Shown here in pieces: positions 52,858-62,068 of a DNA stretch of 64,000 bases (positions within the stretch are counted from its first letter, which is position 1; each line of letters starts with the position of its first letter). The stretch spans positions 1-64,000 of the forward strand of contig NZ_ATUT01000004.1 of the NCBI RefSeq assembly GCF_000420345.1, given 5' to 3'. A program made the translations under genes and the position numbers. The notes under the pieces were generated by a model. The model was not told the DNA's origin, made no database searches, and saw only the letters and a program-made list of their open reading frames with translations. The stretch is from Faecalicoccus pleomorphus DSM 20574. GTDB taxonomy: Bacteria > Bacillota_I > Bacilli_A > Erysipelotrichales > Erysipelotrichaceae.

Positions 52858-54999
52858 TTAAGGAATCAGCGTTAGCTGCACTTTCTGTTTTTCTTCATCA
52901 ATTTTATAGACCCAAACTGTGATCACATCTCCTACAGAAAGAAGCTCACCAGGATTATGGATTCTCTTTTTTGACATCTGTGAAATATGGATCAGTCCAT
53001 CTTCATGTAATCCGATATCGACAAAAGCACCAAAATCCACAACATTTCTAACAGTTCCTTCCAGTTGATCATGCACATGCAAATCTTCCATGGTAAGAAT
53101 ATCTTTGCGTAATAAAGGTGCATCATTTTGATCGCGATAATCGCGTAAAGGTGTGCTGATCGCATCTAAAATGTCTTTTAAAGTATAAGTATCACACAAA
53201 ACCTGATCCTGTATCTTTTGAAGAGATGTTTGTTCTAATGCTTTTTTTGCCTTATCTGTACCCATATCCTCTGTGTGCAAATCTAAAATTTGCAGCACCT
53301 GGCGAGCTATCTCATAAGACTCTGGATGAATGCCCGTTCGATCCAGTGGTTCGATACCATCTTCAATGCGAAGAAAGCCGGCAGCCTGTTCAAAAGACTT
53401 GGCACCGATTTTAGGGATTTTTTTAATTTCTTCTCTGGATGTGATTTTGCCATGCTCCTGACGGTAAGAAACAATACTGTTAGCCATGGATGTTGTGAGT
53501 CCTGATACATTTGTCAATAATACCGGACTAGCGGTATTGATATTTACTCCGACAAGATTAACAGTCTTTTCCACGACAAAGGAAAGGCGTTCGCCTAGTC
53601 TTTTCTTAGGAAGATCGTGCTGGTATTGACCAACACCAATCGATTGTGGATCGATCTTGATCAATTCTGATAAAGGATCCAACAATCTTCTCGCAATCGA
53701 TATGGCACTTCGTTGTTCGACTTTTAAATCCGGAAATTCTTCAATGGCCAGCTTACTGGCACTATATACACTGGCACCCGCTTCCGAGACGATCGTATAA
53801 GCTACCGAAAGATCATATTCTTTGATTACTTCTGCCACAAAGGCTTCACTCTCACGACTGGCTGTACCATTGCCAATCGCAATCAGATCGACATGATAGT
53901 CCTTACATAGCTGCACCAATTTTTTCTTTGCCTCCGGTATGCGAGCATTCGGTTGATGAGGATAGATCACGTCGACATATAACTTCTTTCCCGATGCATC
54001 GATCACCGCTAATTTACATCCCGTTCGAAAAGCCGGATCAAATCCCAGGATGATCTTATCCTTCATAGGTGGCTGTAATAAGAGTTTTTCCAGGTTCATA
54101 GAAAAGACATCCATACTGCTTTCCTGTGCTTTTTGCGTCAGTTCCGAGCGCACCAAACGTTCTATCGAAGGATAGACCAAACGCTTTAAGCCATCCAACA
54201 CAGCTTCCTGCACATAAACGGCAGTTGGTGATGAAGGATATCGAATCACTCTTTTCCATACCCAGTTTTCTATATATTCTTCATTAAATACAATCGAAAC
54301 GGAAATGACCTTTTGATCTTCCGCTCTATCGATAGCCATAATGCGATGTGCTGCCAAGGTCGATACTCTTTCTGAATAATCATAATACATGCGATATACT
54401 TTCGCTTCATCGTTATGATTCTTCTTGGCACTCGTTTGAATTCTTCCATATTGCACCATTGAGTCATAAATCTTATTTCGTATCTTTTGATCTTCGCTGA
54501 TCTTTTCCGCAATGATATCTTTTGCCTGTTGTATGGCATCCTTTACATCGACCACTTTTTCATTTAAAAATTGACTTGCGACAATTTCATCAAAAAAACG
54601 AGGAAAGCGTAAAAGCAGATCGGCCAATGGCTGCATTCCATTTTCAATGGCAATGCCGGCTCTTGTTTTCTTTTTCTGTTTATAAGGACGATACAATTCC
54701 TCGACTTCTGCCAGTTTGGTACAAGAAAGAACGCTATTTTTGATCGTATCATCCAACTTACCTAAAGTTTCAATACGTTCCAAAACCTCTTCCTTTCGTT
54801 TTGAAAGATGCACTTGATATTCATACTGTTCCTGAATCACACGAATTTGTTCTTCATCCAGTCCTTTTGTTCTTTCTTTTCGATAACGGGCAATAAAAGG
54901 AACGGTACTGCCTTCTTCCAATAATTCCAATGTATTATAGATTTGTTCCGGCTGCAGGTGATGTTCCTTTGCGATTTGTTCAATAATTGTTTGTTCCAT
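52858..54999 (-). CDS. tex: Tex family RNA-binding transcription/translation factor
   Basis: 713 residues. N-terminal Tex helical domain, YqgF-like nuclease fold with the FDPAFRTGCKLAVID block near 330, helix-hairpin-helix region (NINTASPVLL) near 485 and a C-terminal S1 domain (GTVRNVVDFGAFVDIGLHEDG) near 640-710. Tex proteins bind nucleic acid and the transcription machinery. The ATG at 54997-54999 is used (AAGGAG just before it); the open frame extends 17 codons further 5' without a good SD. Confidence 0.95.
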   Translation of the reverse strand: MEQTIIEQIAKEHHLQPEQIYNTLELLEEGSTVPFIARYRKERTKGLDEEQIRVIQEQYEYQVHLSKRKEEVLERIETLGKLDDTIKNSVLSCTKLAEVEELYRPYKQKKKTRAGIAIENGMQPLADLLLRFPRFFDEIVASQFLNEKVVDVKDAIQQAKDIIAEKISEDQKIRNKIYDSMVQYGRIQTSAKKNHNDEAKVYRMYYDYSERVSTLAAHRIMAIDRAEDQKVISVSIVFNEEYIENWVWKRVIRYPSSPTAVYVQEAVLDGLKRLVYPSIERLVRSELTQKAQESSMDVFSMNLEKLLLQPPMKDKIILGFDPAFRTGCKLAVIDASGKKLYVDVIYPHQPNARIPEAKKKLVQLCKDYHVDLIAIGNGTASRESEAFVAEVIKEYDLSVAYTIVSEAGASVYSASKLAIEEFPDLKVEQRSAISIARRLLDPLSELIKIDPQSIGVGQYQHDLPKKRLGERLSFVVEKTVNLVGVNINTASPVLLTNVSGLTTSMANSIVSYRQEHGKITSREEIKKIPKIGAKSFEQAAGFLRIEDGIEPLDRTGIHPESYEIARQVLQILDLHTEDMGTDKAKKALEQTSLQKIQDQVLCDTYTLKDILDAISTPLRDYRDQNDAPLLRKDILTMEDLHVHDQLEGTVRNVVDFGAFVDIGLHEDGLIHISQMSKKRIHNPGELLSVGDVITVWVYKIDEEKQKVQLTLIP

Positions 55000-55076
55000 A
55001 TTTTCTCCTTGTCGAGTTTTTATTATAACAGGTATTTTTGATCTTCTCAAAAGAGTTCTATGTGGACTTTTCTACT

Positions 55077-55112
55077 TTATAAAAGCCCGGCGTCTGAAAA
55101 CAGTACCGAGCA
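55077..55112 (-). terminator. Terminator of a short minus-strand transcript
   Basis: GCTCGG (55106-55111 on minus) pairs with CCGGGC (55085-55090) with one G-U pair, then TTTTAT. It lies 15 bases after the stop of the small ORF at 55126. Confidence 0.6.
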
Positions 55113-55125
55113 AAAAACATCACTA

Positions 55126-55176
55126 TTAATCCTTATTCTCATTCAAAAACAAAAAGGAGATTGCCACAAACAACAT
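55126..55176 (-). CDS. Putative 16-residue membrane peptide, possible type I toxin
   Basis: MLFVAISFLFLNENKD: a hydrophobic run then a charged tail, like the C-terminal half of holin-like type I toxins. AGAGGTGA lies 7 bases before the ATG and a terminator follows, so a discrete short mRNA is likely. A TATAAT sits upstream near 55225. No antisense promoter was confirmed. Could be a truncated toxin remnant or a chance ORF. Confidence 0.35.
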   Translation of the reverse strand: MLFVAISFLFLNENKD

Positions 55177-55289
55177 AAATATCACCTCTTTATAAAATTC
55201 CTAAATAATCTTATCTGAATTATAAATATCAAGTGAAAACAAGCCTATCCTTTACAATAATTATATACGACCGTTTTGCCAATATAAAC

Positions 55290-55323
55290 TAAAAAAAGAG
55301 ATTCTAATAAGCTAAAATCTCTA
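55290..55323 (-). terminator. Terminator of the methionine aminopeptidase gene
   Basis: GAGATTT and AATCTC pair around the stop codon region, followed by seven T on the minus strand. Confidence 0.8.
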
Positions 55324-56170
55324 CTCCTTTTTCTGTGACATAAATGGTATGTTCCCATTGTGCAGAAAGCTTTCCATCACTGGTGTAAGCCGTCCATCCG
55401 TTTTGTTTATCGATATATAATGTACTGACACCTTGATTGATCATTGGTTCGATTGTAAAGACCATGCCCGGTGCTACGACCATGCCTGTATTTTTGATTC
55501 CTACATGATGCACATAAGGATCCTCATGGAAGGCATTTCCTACACCGTGACCGCAGAAATCAGTAACCACACTGTATCCGTTTTTATGAGCATGTTCTTG
55601 AATGGCAGCACCGATATCACCGAAATAGCCCCATGGCCGTACCGCTTCAATACCGATTTGTAAACACTCTTTTGTCACATCCACCAATCGTTTAGCCTCA
55701 TCACTAACCTTACCGATGCAAAACATACGGCTGGCATCGGCATAATGACGATGTACGATCGTTGTACAATCTACATTGACGATATCGCCTTCTTTTAAAA
55801 TTACATTTTTATCCGGAATACCATGGCAGATTTCGTTATTCACCGATGTACAACAACTTTTCGGAAATCCCATATAATCTAAACAGGCCGGAATCGCTCC
55901 ATGGCTAACGGTGTAATCATAAACCATTTGATCGATTTCTTCGGTGGACATGCCAGCATGGATCTTTTCACCAACCATATCCAAGATTTCATTATTGATC
56001 TTAGCTGCTTTTTTGATCCACTTGATATCTTCCTCATTTTTGATCAAGTCATGACCAGGTACAATTTTCCCCTGTAATTTTAAAACATTGATATTGTCAT
56101 CCCATTCCTGATGGCAATGTTTATACTTTTTGCCGGATCCACACCAGCAAGGCATATTTTTACTAATCAC
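55304..56170 (-). CDS. map: Type I methionine aminopeptidase with N-terminal SEC-C zinc motif
   Basis: 288 residues. A SEC-C motif (CWCGSGKKYKHCH) opens the protein, then the MetAP fold: GIPACLDYMGFPKSCCTSVN, metal ligands D in VNVDCTT and DASR, H in CGHGVG, E in FTIEPM and QWEHTI. It removes initiator methionine. The start is a GTG at 56168-56170 with AGGAAG 7 bases upstream; the ATG 18 codons further 5' lies upstream of a TATAAT promoter, and an ATG five codons downstream is a possible alternative start. Confidence 0.9.
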   Translation of the reverse strand: MISKNMPCWCGSGKKYKHCHQEWDDNINVLKLQGKIVPGHDLIKNEEDIKWIKKAAKINNEILDMVGEKIHAGMSTEEIDQMVYDYTVSHGAIPACLDYMGFPKSCCTSVNNEICHGIPDKNVILKEGDIVNVDCTTIVHRHYADASRMFCIGKVSDEAKRLVDVTKECLQIGIEAVRPWGYFGDIGAAIQEHAHKNGYSVVTDFCGHGVGNAFHEDPYVHHVGIKNTGMVVAPGMVFTIEPMINQGVSTLYIDKQNGWTAYTSDGKLSAQWEHTIYVTEKGVEILAY

Positions 56171-56306
56171 ACTATCACTTCCTATTTGTTTTACTGAATC
56201 ATTATACACTTTTTCAACAATCATTCAAAAGTAATACCTCATTTCTCTAAAATTGCGTACAATATACATAACAATGCTTAGGTATCCCTATAGAAAGTGT
56301 CGTGCT

Positions 56307-57062
56307 ATGAAGAAAAGAAATCTGTGTATCCTTTTATTATTGTTTTGTTTCATTTTACCAACCCCCGTATATGCACGTGCAGGAGGTGGCGGTGGCGGAA
56401 GCAGCGGTGGAGGCGGAAGCGGTTCTTCCGGTCATTCATCGACTTCACAAAGATCGTCCGGCCCCTATTCCCCTTTAGCTAATGTCATTCAAACCGGTGT
56501 ATTTTGCCTGGTTGCCGGAGCAGGCGGTATTCTCTTTTCGATAAATCTCTATAAGAAAAAAAGAAAATCGCAAAACTTATTAAATAAGATCGATGATCTG
56601 GATCCATCCTGGAATCAAGATCAACTAGATCAACGCATAGAGGAAACTTACTATTCCGTACAAAAAGCCTGGAGCAAAAAAGATCTTTCTACGCTTCAGA
56701 AATATTTAAGTCCTCCACTATATGATCGATGGCTGATCAAATTAAATTTCATGGATCTTCGACATGAAGAAAACGTTTTGAAAAACATTCAATTACTCGA
56801 TCACAAAATCGTCAGTGTCCACGACTTTCAAGAAAATGAAAAAGACAGTTTTTGGGTTTATATTAAAGGAAAGATGATTGATTATACAGTGGATATGGAA
56901 ACAAGAGAGATAAAAGAAGGTTCCACCAAACCCAGCGAATTTATTGAATATTGGCGTTTTTTGCGAGACAAAGACACATTTGTATTAGATGAAATTGCAC
57001 AAAAAGAAGATAAAAGTTTAGATGTGTTTACTGATTTTAGTGAAAATAATTCCATGCGATAA
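56307..57062 (+). CDS. Tim44-like domain membrane-anchored protein
   Basis: 251 residues. A signal peptide or anchor (MKKRNLCILLLLFCFILPTP) is followed by a glycine/serine-rich stretch (about 25-52) and a second membrane segment (about 62-84). A Tim44-like domain (about 115-250) includes WSKKDLSTLQKYLSPPLYDRW and an IEYWRFLRDKD ending. The ATG at 56307 is chosen as signal-peptide start; SD is weak. Function unknown, probably at the outer face of the membrane. Confidence 0.75.
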   Translation: MKKRNLCILLLLFCFILPTPVYARAGGGGGGSSGGGGSGSSGHSSTSQRSSGPYSPLANVIQTGVFCLVAGAGGILFSINLYKKKRKSQNLLNKIDDLDPSWNQDQLDQRIEETYYSVQKAWSKKDLSTLQKYLSPPLYDRWLIKLNFMDLRHEENVLKNIQLLDHKIVSVHDFQENEKDSFWVYIKGKMIDYTVDMETREIKEGSTKPSEFIEYWRFLRDKDTFVLDEIAQKEDKSLDVFTDFSENNSMR

Positions 57063-57097
57063 GTCGAATTATAAATTCATAGTGAATATATAGGATA

Positions 57098-57216
57098 TAT
57101 ATTAAAATAAATCCAGACAGATCAACACAGGTAGTCCTGGTCGCTAGACCGGGGAAGCGTTAAACCTCGTTACTATAAATGGCCTATTTTTTACGGCCTA
57201 TAAGGAGGTGAGCGCT
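57098..57216 (+). promoter_or_regulatory. Leader of the holin-like toxin mRNA with SD-sequestering structure
   Basis: A TATATT box (57098-57103) precedes a 5' hairpin CCTGGTC/GACCGGG (57136-57142, 57147-57153). Further on, AGCG (57156-57159) pairs with CGCT (57213-57216) and ACCTC (57164-57168) pairs with GAGGT (57205-57209), hiding the toxin SD AAGGAGG (57202-57208). GGCC...GGCC (57181-57198) forms a local stem between them. Ribosome access would need structural change, as in other type I toxin mRNAs. Confidence 0.6.
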
Positions 57217-57303
57217 ATGAATTCATATGAAATACTGACCTTAGTCATCTTCATATTGAATCTAGTTGTTCTTTTTCTCTTGGAAATCATCAGAAGGAAA
57301 TGA
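57217..57303 (+). CDS. Holin-like type I toxin peptide
   Basis: 28 residues, MNSYEILTLVIFILNLVVLF then LLEIIRRK. The pattern M-x-x-YE-x-L start, single hydrophobic segment and basic tail is that of the putative holin-like toxin family (PF16935-type). AAGGAGG precedes the ATG at 8-9 bases. It is followed by a terminator shared with a convergent antisense RNA (57306-57400), the arrangement of txpA/ratA-type loci. Toxicity itself is inferred from family and layout. Confidence 0.75.
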   Translation: MNSYEILTLVIFILNLVVLFLLEIIRRK

Positions 57304-57305
57304 CA

Positions 57306-57356
57306 AATAAAAGAACTACCTGAACGAATTTTGGACAAGATTAGGCAGTTCTCTTA
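57306..57356. terminator. Shared terminator of toxin mRNA and antisense RNA
   Basis: AGAACTACCT (57312-57321) and AGGCAGTTCT (57343-57352) pair with one mismatch, 21-base loop, T-rich tails on both sides. Confidence 0.75.
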
Positions 57357-57400
57357 TGAAATATCTAAATCCAGGACTTCTTGTTGACCTGTCTTTTTAC
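57306..57400 (-). ncRNA. Antisense antitoxin RNA of the holin-like toxin locus
   Basis: A promoter TTGTAT (57429-57434) -16- TATAAT (57407-57412) on the minus strand drives an RNA of about 95 bases that overlaps the toxin transcript at its 3' end and ends at the shared hairpin. Its first bases (AGACAGGTCAACA, then AGTCCTGG) resemble the toxin mRNA 5' end. Confidence 0.6.
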
Positions 57401-57446
57401 ATGTTTATTATAACACATGCTCCAATACATACAAGTAAAATATGTT

Positions 57447-58298
57447 TTAGAATCCAATTTCAATCGTTAACATTCTGTCTTTTCCGGACATATCTTTGTG
57501 AACACAAATCTTAGCCTGCGGAAAATACTCTTTAGCTAAAGCACTTAAAGCTTCTCTTTGATCATATCCCATTTCGAAGGCTAAAAATGCTTTCTCCTTT
57601 AATACAAAATGGGCCTTCTCAAAAACATCCCGGTAAAACTTTAAACCATCTTCACCTCCAAACAAGGCTACATGTGGTTCATAATCGACAACGCTATGTT
57701 CCATTTTTTCATCCGAAGGAATATAGGGTGGATTGCACACACAAATATCACAATGCAGATTTCTTTCAATAAAAGGATCTAACATATTCCCAATAATAAA
57801 ATTCACATGCGCACCTAGTTTTTCATTGTTCTTTAAGGCAACCTGCACCGCCTTTTCTGAAATATCACTGGCAATCACATCAAGTTTAGGTTCTTCCAGA
57901 TTTAATGTGATTCCTATCGCTCCGGAACCTGTGGCCACATCAAACACATTGACATGTTCTCTGTTTCCAAAATGTTCATCATATAAACTCAGCACTAAAC
58001 CAACCAATTCTTCTGTTTCCGGACGAGGAATCAAAACATCTTCATTTACGATAAAATCGTAACCATAAAAGGATTCATAGCCTAGTACATAGCTTAATGG
58101 TTTCCCTTTTTCCATGTCATGGATGCCTTCCAGATAATCAACACGAATTTCATCGTCGATTTCTTCATCCATGTCCATATAGAGGTTGATACCCTTTTGT
58201 CGGCATAGCTCTACCATAAAAAGTTGTGCTGCCTGTTCGCCCTGCCCGGCTTTATACAATCGCTCTTTTCCTTCATGGATATAATCGCGATAACGCAT
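57447..58298 (-). CDS. prmC: Peptide chain release factor N5-glutamine methyltransferase
   Basis: 283 residues. N-terminal helical domain, then a SAM-binding VFDVATGSGAIGI near residue 121-133 and the signature NPPY (in CVCNPPYIPS near 190) that holds the glutamine. It methylates the GGQ glutamine of release factors. It directly follows prfA, overlapping by one base, the usual gene order in Bacillota. Confidence 0.95.
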   Translation of the reverse strand: MRYRDYIHEGKERLYKAGQGEQAAQLFMVELCRQKGINLYMDMDEEIDDEIRVDYLEGIHDMEKGKPLSYVLGYESFYGYDFIVNEDVLIPRPETEELVGLVLSLYDEHFGNREHVNVFDVATGSGAIGITLNLEEPKLDVIASDISEKAVQVALKNNEKLGAHVNFIIGNMLDPFIERNLHCDICVCNPPYIPSDEKMEHSVVDYEPHVALFGGEDGLKFYRDVFEKAHFVLKEKAFLAFEMGYDQREALSALAKEYFPQAKICVHKDMSGKDRMLTIEIGF

Positions 58299-59374
58299 TA
58301 GCTCTTTTCTCCTGCCAGCTTAGCCTGTTGATCGGCCAACTGTAAAGCATTCATCAAATCATCCAAACGACCATCCATGATACGATCCAACTGGTTGACA
58401 GTATAACCGATGCGATGATCAGTCACACGATTTTGCGGATAGTTATAGGTACGAATTTTTTCGGCACGATCTCCGGTACCAATCTTGGTACGACGTTCCG
58501 CATCGTTTTTCTCATCCAGTTCTCTTTGATGTTCTTCATAGACACGGGCACGGATCGTCATCAAGGCTGTGGCACGGTTTTCATGTTGCGAACGTCCATC
58601 CTGACATTTTACGATAATTCCTGTCGGCTTATGAATGATACGTACAGCACTGTCTGTCTTATTGATGTGCTGTCCTCCGGCACCGGAAGCACGCATCGTT
58701 TCGATTTCCAGATCATTCATATCAATGTCAAAATCTTCCTCTTCGATTTCCGGCATACACAATACTGTAGCTGTTGAGGTATGGATACGCCCCTGTGCTT
58801 CTGTCTTTGGTACACGTTGTACACGATGGGATCCGGATTCGAATTTTAGCGTTCCGTAAGCACCATCGCCATTAACCTTAAAAGAAATCAATGAATATCC
58901 TCCGGCTTCACTGTCTTCTGCTTCAATAACTTCGATCTTCCAACCTTTGGATTCACAATATTTTGAATACATACGGAATAAATCACCCGCAAAGATATTT
59001 CCTTCATCGCCTCCGGCAGCTCCTCGTATTTCAAGGATACAGTTATGTGAATCATTAGGATCTTTTGGTACCAACAACAGTTCTAATTTATCCAAATATT
59101 CCTGCATCAAAGGTTCCAGTCTTTCAATCTCGGCCTGTCCCAATTCTCTTAACTCTTTATCTTCTTCCTTAGACAGTTCTTTGGCATCTGCATATTCGCT
59201 CTCTGCCTGCTTATATTCCTGATACGTTTCTACAATGGGTGTCAGTTCGTTTTGTTCACGGCCCAGTTTAGCCATAGTCTTTCGATCGGATACGACATCC
59301 GGTTTCATCATTTCTTCATTGATTTCATTATATCGCTCAACAATCGAATCTAATCTTTCTTCCATTTTTGCCAT
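58298..59374 (-). CDS. prfA: Peptide chain release factor 1
   Basis: 358 residues. The GGQ motif lies in ASGAGGQHINKTDSAVR (about residue 230) and the RF1 codon-recognition region near 185-195 (VQRVPKTEAQGRIHTS) is present. GAAAGGATG precedes the ATG. Terminates translation at UAA and UAG. First gene of the prfA-prmC pair. Confidence 0.97.
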   Translation of the reverse strand: MAKMEERLDSIVERYNEINEEMMKPDVVSDRKTMAKLGREQNELTPIVETYQEYKQAESEYADAKELSKEEDKELRELGQAEIERLEPLMQEYLDKLELLLVPKDPNDSHNCILEIRGAAGGDEGNIFAGDLFRMYSKYCESKGWKIEVIEAEDSEAGGYSLISFKVNGDGAYGTLKFESGSHRVQRVPKTEAQGRIHTSTATVLCMPEIEEEDFDIDMNDLEIETMRASGAGGQHINKTDSAVRIIHKPTGIIVKCQDGRSQHENRATALMTIRARVYEEHQRELDEKNDAERRTKIGTGDRAEKIRTYNYPQNRVTDHRIGYTVNQLDRIMDGRLDDLMNALQLADQQAKLAGEKS

Positions 59375-59458
59375 ATTTCCAACATCCTTTCAACCCATTC
59401 AGTGTAACATAGAACCCCATGAAATGACAGTTTTATATGCTTATAATACACTGTTACT

Positions 59459-60946
59459 ATGGCACGAAAAAGAAGAACCTATGCATATAAAAGACGAAGA
59501 AAAAGAAAAGTACATAAACTGCGATTGTTTCTTATGGGATTTGTACTTATGGCAATCTTAGGATTTCTGACATTAAAATTCACCGAAAATGGTGTTTTTA
59601 CCGTTATTTCTGTCAATGAAAATGGAACCTTAGAAGAAGGTGTGTACAAACATTTTTGGCTTGCCCAGCTTAAAATGAACAGTCTGGATACGCAAGATGC
59701 CTATATCCAAAGAGAGGATGGAAAAGTCGTTGCGTTATCAAAAGGAATCGTCAATTTAAATACGAAAAGCGCTAATGAAAATACTTTATACACTATAGAT
59801 GGAACCGATGAACAAGGTTATACCAATGGCAGCTATGGTGCCGATGCCTTGTATTTAGATACCTCTATGGACGGAACGCAAGTTTTAATGCAGATTAGCG
59901 GTGTTAAGGGATGGGTGTCGGTAGAAGACATACAGCTTTACTTATTGAATGATACACTTTATTTATCCCATTATACGGTACAGGAAGATTCTTTGATCCA
60001 TACGATATCGACAGATCTGCTGCAAGGTGTCGTGAATTCCTTGTCGATTGGACCCGCTCCGGACTTTATGAAAGAAGACACTACGTATTATTCGTATGAT
60101 GGAAACTACTTCTATACCGATCTTTCCGTCATGCGGGAAGATATTCTGGTCCAGGACCATGAAAATGCTGTAAATGAAAATGCTTATTTTAATTTCTATC
60201 AATATGTACCACATCGTTCGACTACACAACTGACAAACGCCAACTATAATGCATATTTAAAAGAAATGGGTATCACACAAACAGCCGACACCTATCCTTG
60301 TGCCGATAATGAAAGTGTTCTTTACAATCTGGGATCGACTTTTATCGATGTACAAAATCAGACCGGAGTCAATGCTTCCATGATGTTTTCGGTGGCTTTA
60401 AATGAAAGTGGTTATGGTCAAAGTGAATATGCTTTGACCAACTATAATTTATTTGGTCATGCGGCTTATGATGAAAATCCGGACAGTGCCACAACCTACA
60501 AATCCTTGGAAGACTGTATCTATCAACATGCCTATGGATTCATTCAGAATGGATATGCCAATCCTGATGACAGTCGTTATCATGGCTCATGGTTTGGCAA
60601 TAAGGCAAGCGGCATCAATGTGCAATATGCCAGTGATCCATACTGGGGTGAAAAAGCAGCTCATTTTTATTATCAATTAGATACAAGAAGCAATCAAAAA
60701 GATCAAAAAAGCATTACCATTCATACAGAACTAGCCCAAAACGATATTCCTGTATATACCGATACAAAAGAAAGTTCCATCTTGTACACCATCCCGGCAA
60801 AGGAAATTGCCAGCTTTGTCATTGAAAAACAAGAGGATGACTGGTACACCATTGCCAGTGAAGCACCAGTATCCGATCAGAAAATCGATGTCAGCGCATC
60901 GTATCGCAGCAGTGTCGGTTATATCAAAATCAAAGATTTACACTAA
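59459..60946 (+). CDS. Glucosaminidase (GH73) with membrane anchor
   Basis: 495 residues. A very basic N-terminus (RKRRTYAYKRRRKRK) precedes one membrane segment (about 22-40), so it is a type II anchored wall enzyme. SH3-like stretches lie at about 80-160 and near the C-terminus. The GH73 domain has its catalytic glutamate E316 in ALNESGYG and NYNLFGH near 330. It would cut the glycan backbone of peptidoglycan. No SD; TATAAT lies 11 bases before the ATG, so the leader is only about 4 bases. Confidence 0.88.
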   Translation: MARKRRTYAYKRRRKRKVHKLRLFLMGFVLMAILGFLTLKFTENGVFTVISVNENGTLEEGVYKHFWLAQLKMNSLDTQDAYIQREDGKVVALSKGIVNLNTKSANENTLYTIDGTDEQGYTNGSYGADALYLDTSMDGTQVLMQISGVKGWVSVEDIQLYLLNDTLYLSHYTVQEDSLIHTISTDLLQGVVNSLSIGPAPDFMKEDTTYYSYDGNYFYTDLSVMREDILVQDHENAVNENAYFNFYQYVPHRSTTQLTNANYNAYLKEMGITQTADTYPCADNESVLYNLGSTFIDVQNQTGVNASMMFSVALNESGYGQSEYALTNYNLFGHAAYDENPDSATTYKSLEDCIYQHAYGFIQNGYANPDDSRYHGSWFGNKASGINVQYASDPYWGEKAAHFYYQLDTRSNQKDQKSITIHTELAQNDIPVYTDTKESSILYTIPAKEIASFVIEKQEDDWYTIASEAPVSDQKIDVSASYRSSVGYIKIKDLH

Positions 60947-60973
60947 AAAACCAAGGCGACCCTTGGTTTTTCT
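60944..60973. terminator. Bidirectional terminator between the glucosaminidase and the XRE gene
   Basis: AAAACCAAGG and CCTTGGTTTT form a 10-bp stem with a short CGAC loop, T-run on both sides. Confidence 0.92.
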
Positions 60974-61254
60974 TATGCGTAATAAAATTGAATCTGTTTC
61001 TCTTTGATATGAATCGATGGATAATCCGGTGCATACACACCAACCACAAAAGCATCCAAAGGCTTTCCCATCAATTTCGATAAAGCATACAAATTATCCA
61101 AGGTTGGCAAATTGGTTCCATCCAACCATCGATACACAGTTTGTACACAGCTTAAAGATAAATAATTTTGAATATCCTTGCAGGTATATCCTTTTTCGTC
61201 CATGATGCGTCGAATCTGTTTTCCTGTTTCCTTTTTATCAATATTTAAAAGCAT
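60973..61254 (-). CDS. XRE-family helix-turn-helix regulator
   Basis: 93 residues. The HTH spans about 8-62: GKQIRRIMDEKGYTCKDIQNYLSLSCVQTVYRWLDG with the WLDG and the LDNLYALSKLMG helix after it, an XRE-type DNA-binding domain. C-terminal part is short and unknown. The ATG at 61252-61254 is used because AGAGGTG lies 7 bases upstream; the longer open frame overlaps the preceding phosphatase gene. Targets unknown. Confidence 0.78.
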   Translation of the reverse strand: MLLNIDKKETGKQIRRIMDEKGYTCKDIQNYLSLSCVQTVYRWLDGTNLPTLDNLYALSKLMGKPLDAFVVGVYAPDYPSIHIKEKQIQFYYA

Positions 61255-61310
61255 GCTTATCACCTCTGGTTTCACACTAGCATATATTTCGTCATTATGT
61301 ATGGCATAAA

Positions 61311-62009
61311 TTAATAATAACAAACTTCCATCGTATCTAAGCATAAACAAGCTAACTTGCTTCTTTCATCCTGCATAGCACAGCCACAATCTATATCGAT
61401 ATAATGTGCTGTTTTTAAATCCCCTGTATCTGAATACACTTGCAGGTCTGGATGATAGTTTAACACAATGGTATGACCGGCAATGATTGTTTTGTTACGA
61501 AAAAAAGGACCGTTAGGATCCATGCGATCCCATACAAAATGTAAAGGATCCATCACATCCTCTCGATACAATATATTTTTCCGTTTTGCCTTTCCGGGTG
61601 CTGTATGACATAAATAAAAGGTTCGATCATTGACCTTGAAATCTGTATAGGCAAAAGGAAGCTTTTGCAGCGACTTCAGGATAAAGCTTTGTTCCTGCGC
61701 ATCGGCTTTATTATAAGCCGCCATAGTAGGCGCCCCACCATTTAAGATCCAATTTAAAACATGGATATCGTTAGGGATCCTTCCATGATATTTCTCTAAA
61801 AGCTCTAACATCATATACTCATGATTTCCCATCAAAAGATGCACATTCTCTCTTTGGAGAACATCTTTCAATATAAAATATCCATCCGGCCCTCGATCAA
61901 TCACATCCCCTAAGATCATCAAGCTATTTTGATCTAAATCGATATTTTCCAATAAAGCATCATATTTTTCACGTAAGCCGTGAATATCACTGCATACATA
62001 GACAGCCAT
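61311..62009 (-). CDS. Metallophosphoesterase, serine/threonine phosphatase-like
   Basis: 232 residues. Motifs SDIHG near 7-11, GDVIDRGPDG near 35-44, GNHEY near 61-65 and the AGHT block near 180 are those of PPP-type phosphatases (PrpA/bis-nucleosyl-tetraphosphatase-like). Whether it acts on protein or on nucleotides is undecided. GGGGGAT precedes the ATG. It is the first gene after the trk terminator on the same strand. Confidence 0.87.
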   Translation of the reverse strand: MAVYVCSDIHGLREKYDALLENIDLDQNSLMILGDVIDRGPDGYFILKDVLQRENVHLLMGNHEYMMLELLEKYHGRIPNDIHVLNWILNGGAPTMAAYNKADAQEQSFILKSLQKLPFAYTDFKVNDRTFYLCHTAPGKAKRKNILYREDVMDPLHFVWDRMDPNGPFFRNKTIIAGHTIVLNYHPDLQVYSDTGDLKTAHYIDIDCGCAMQDERSKLACLCLDTMEVCYY

Positions 62010-62068
62010 TCTATATCCCCCTTTTGATCCTTATCCCCTCAAGGATCTTATAGCTTTATCATTATACC

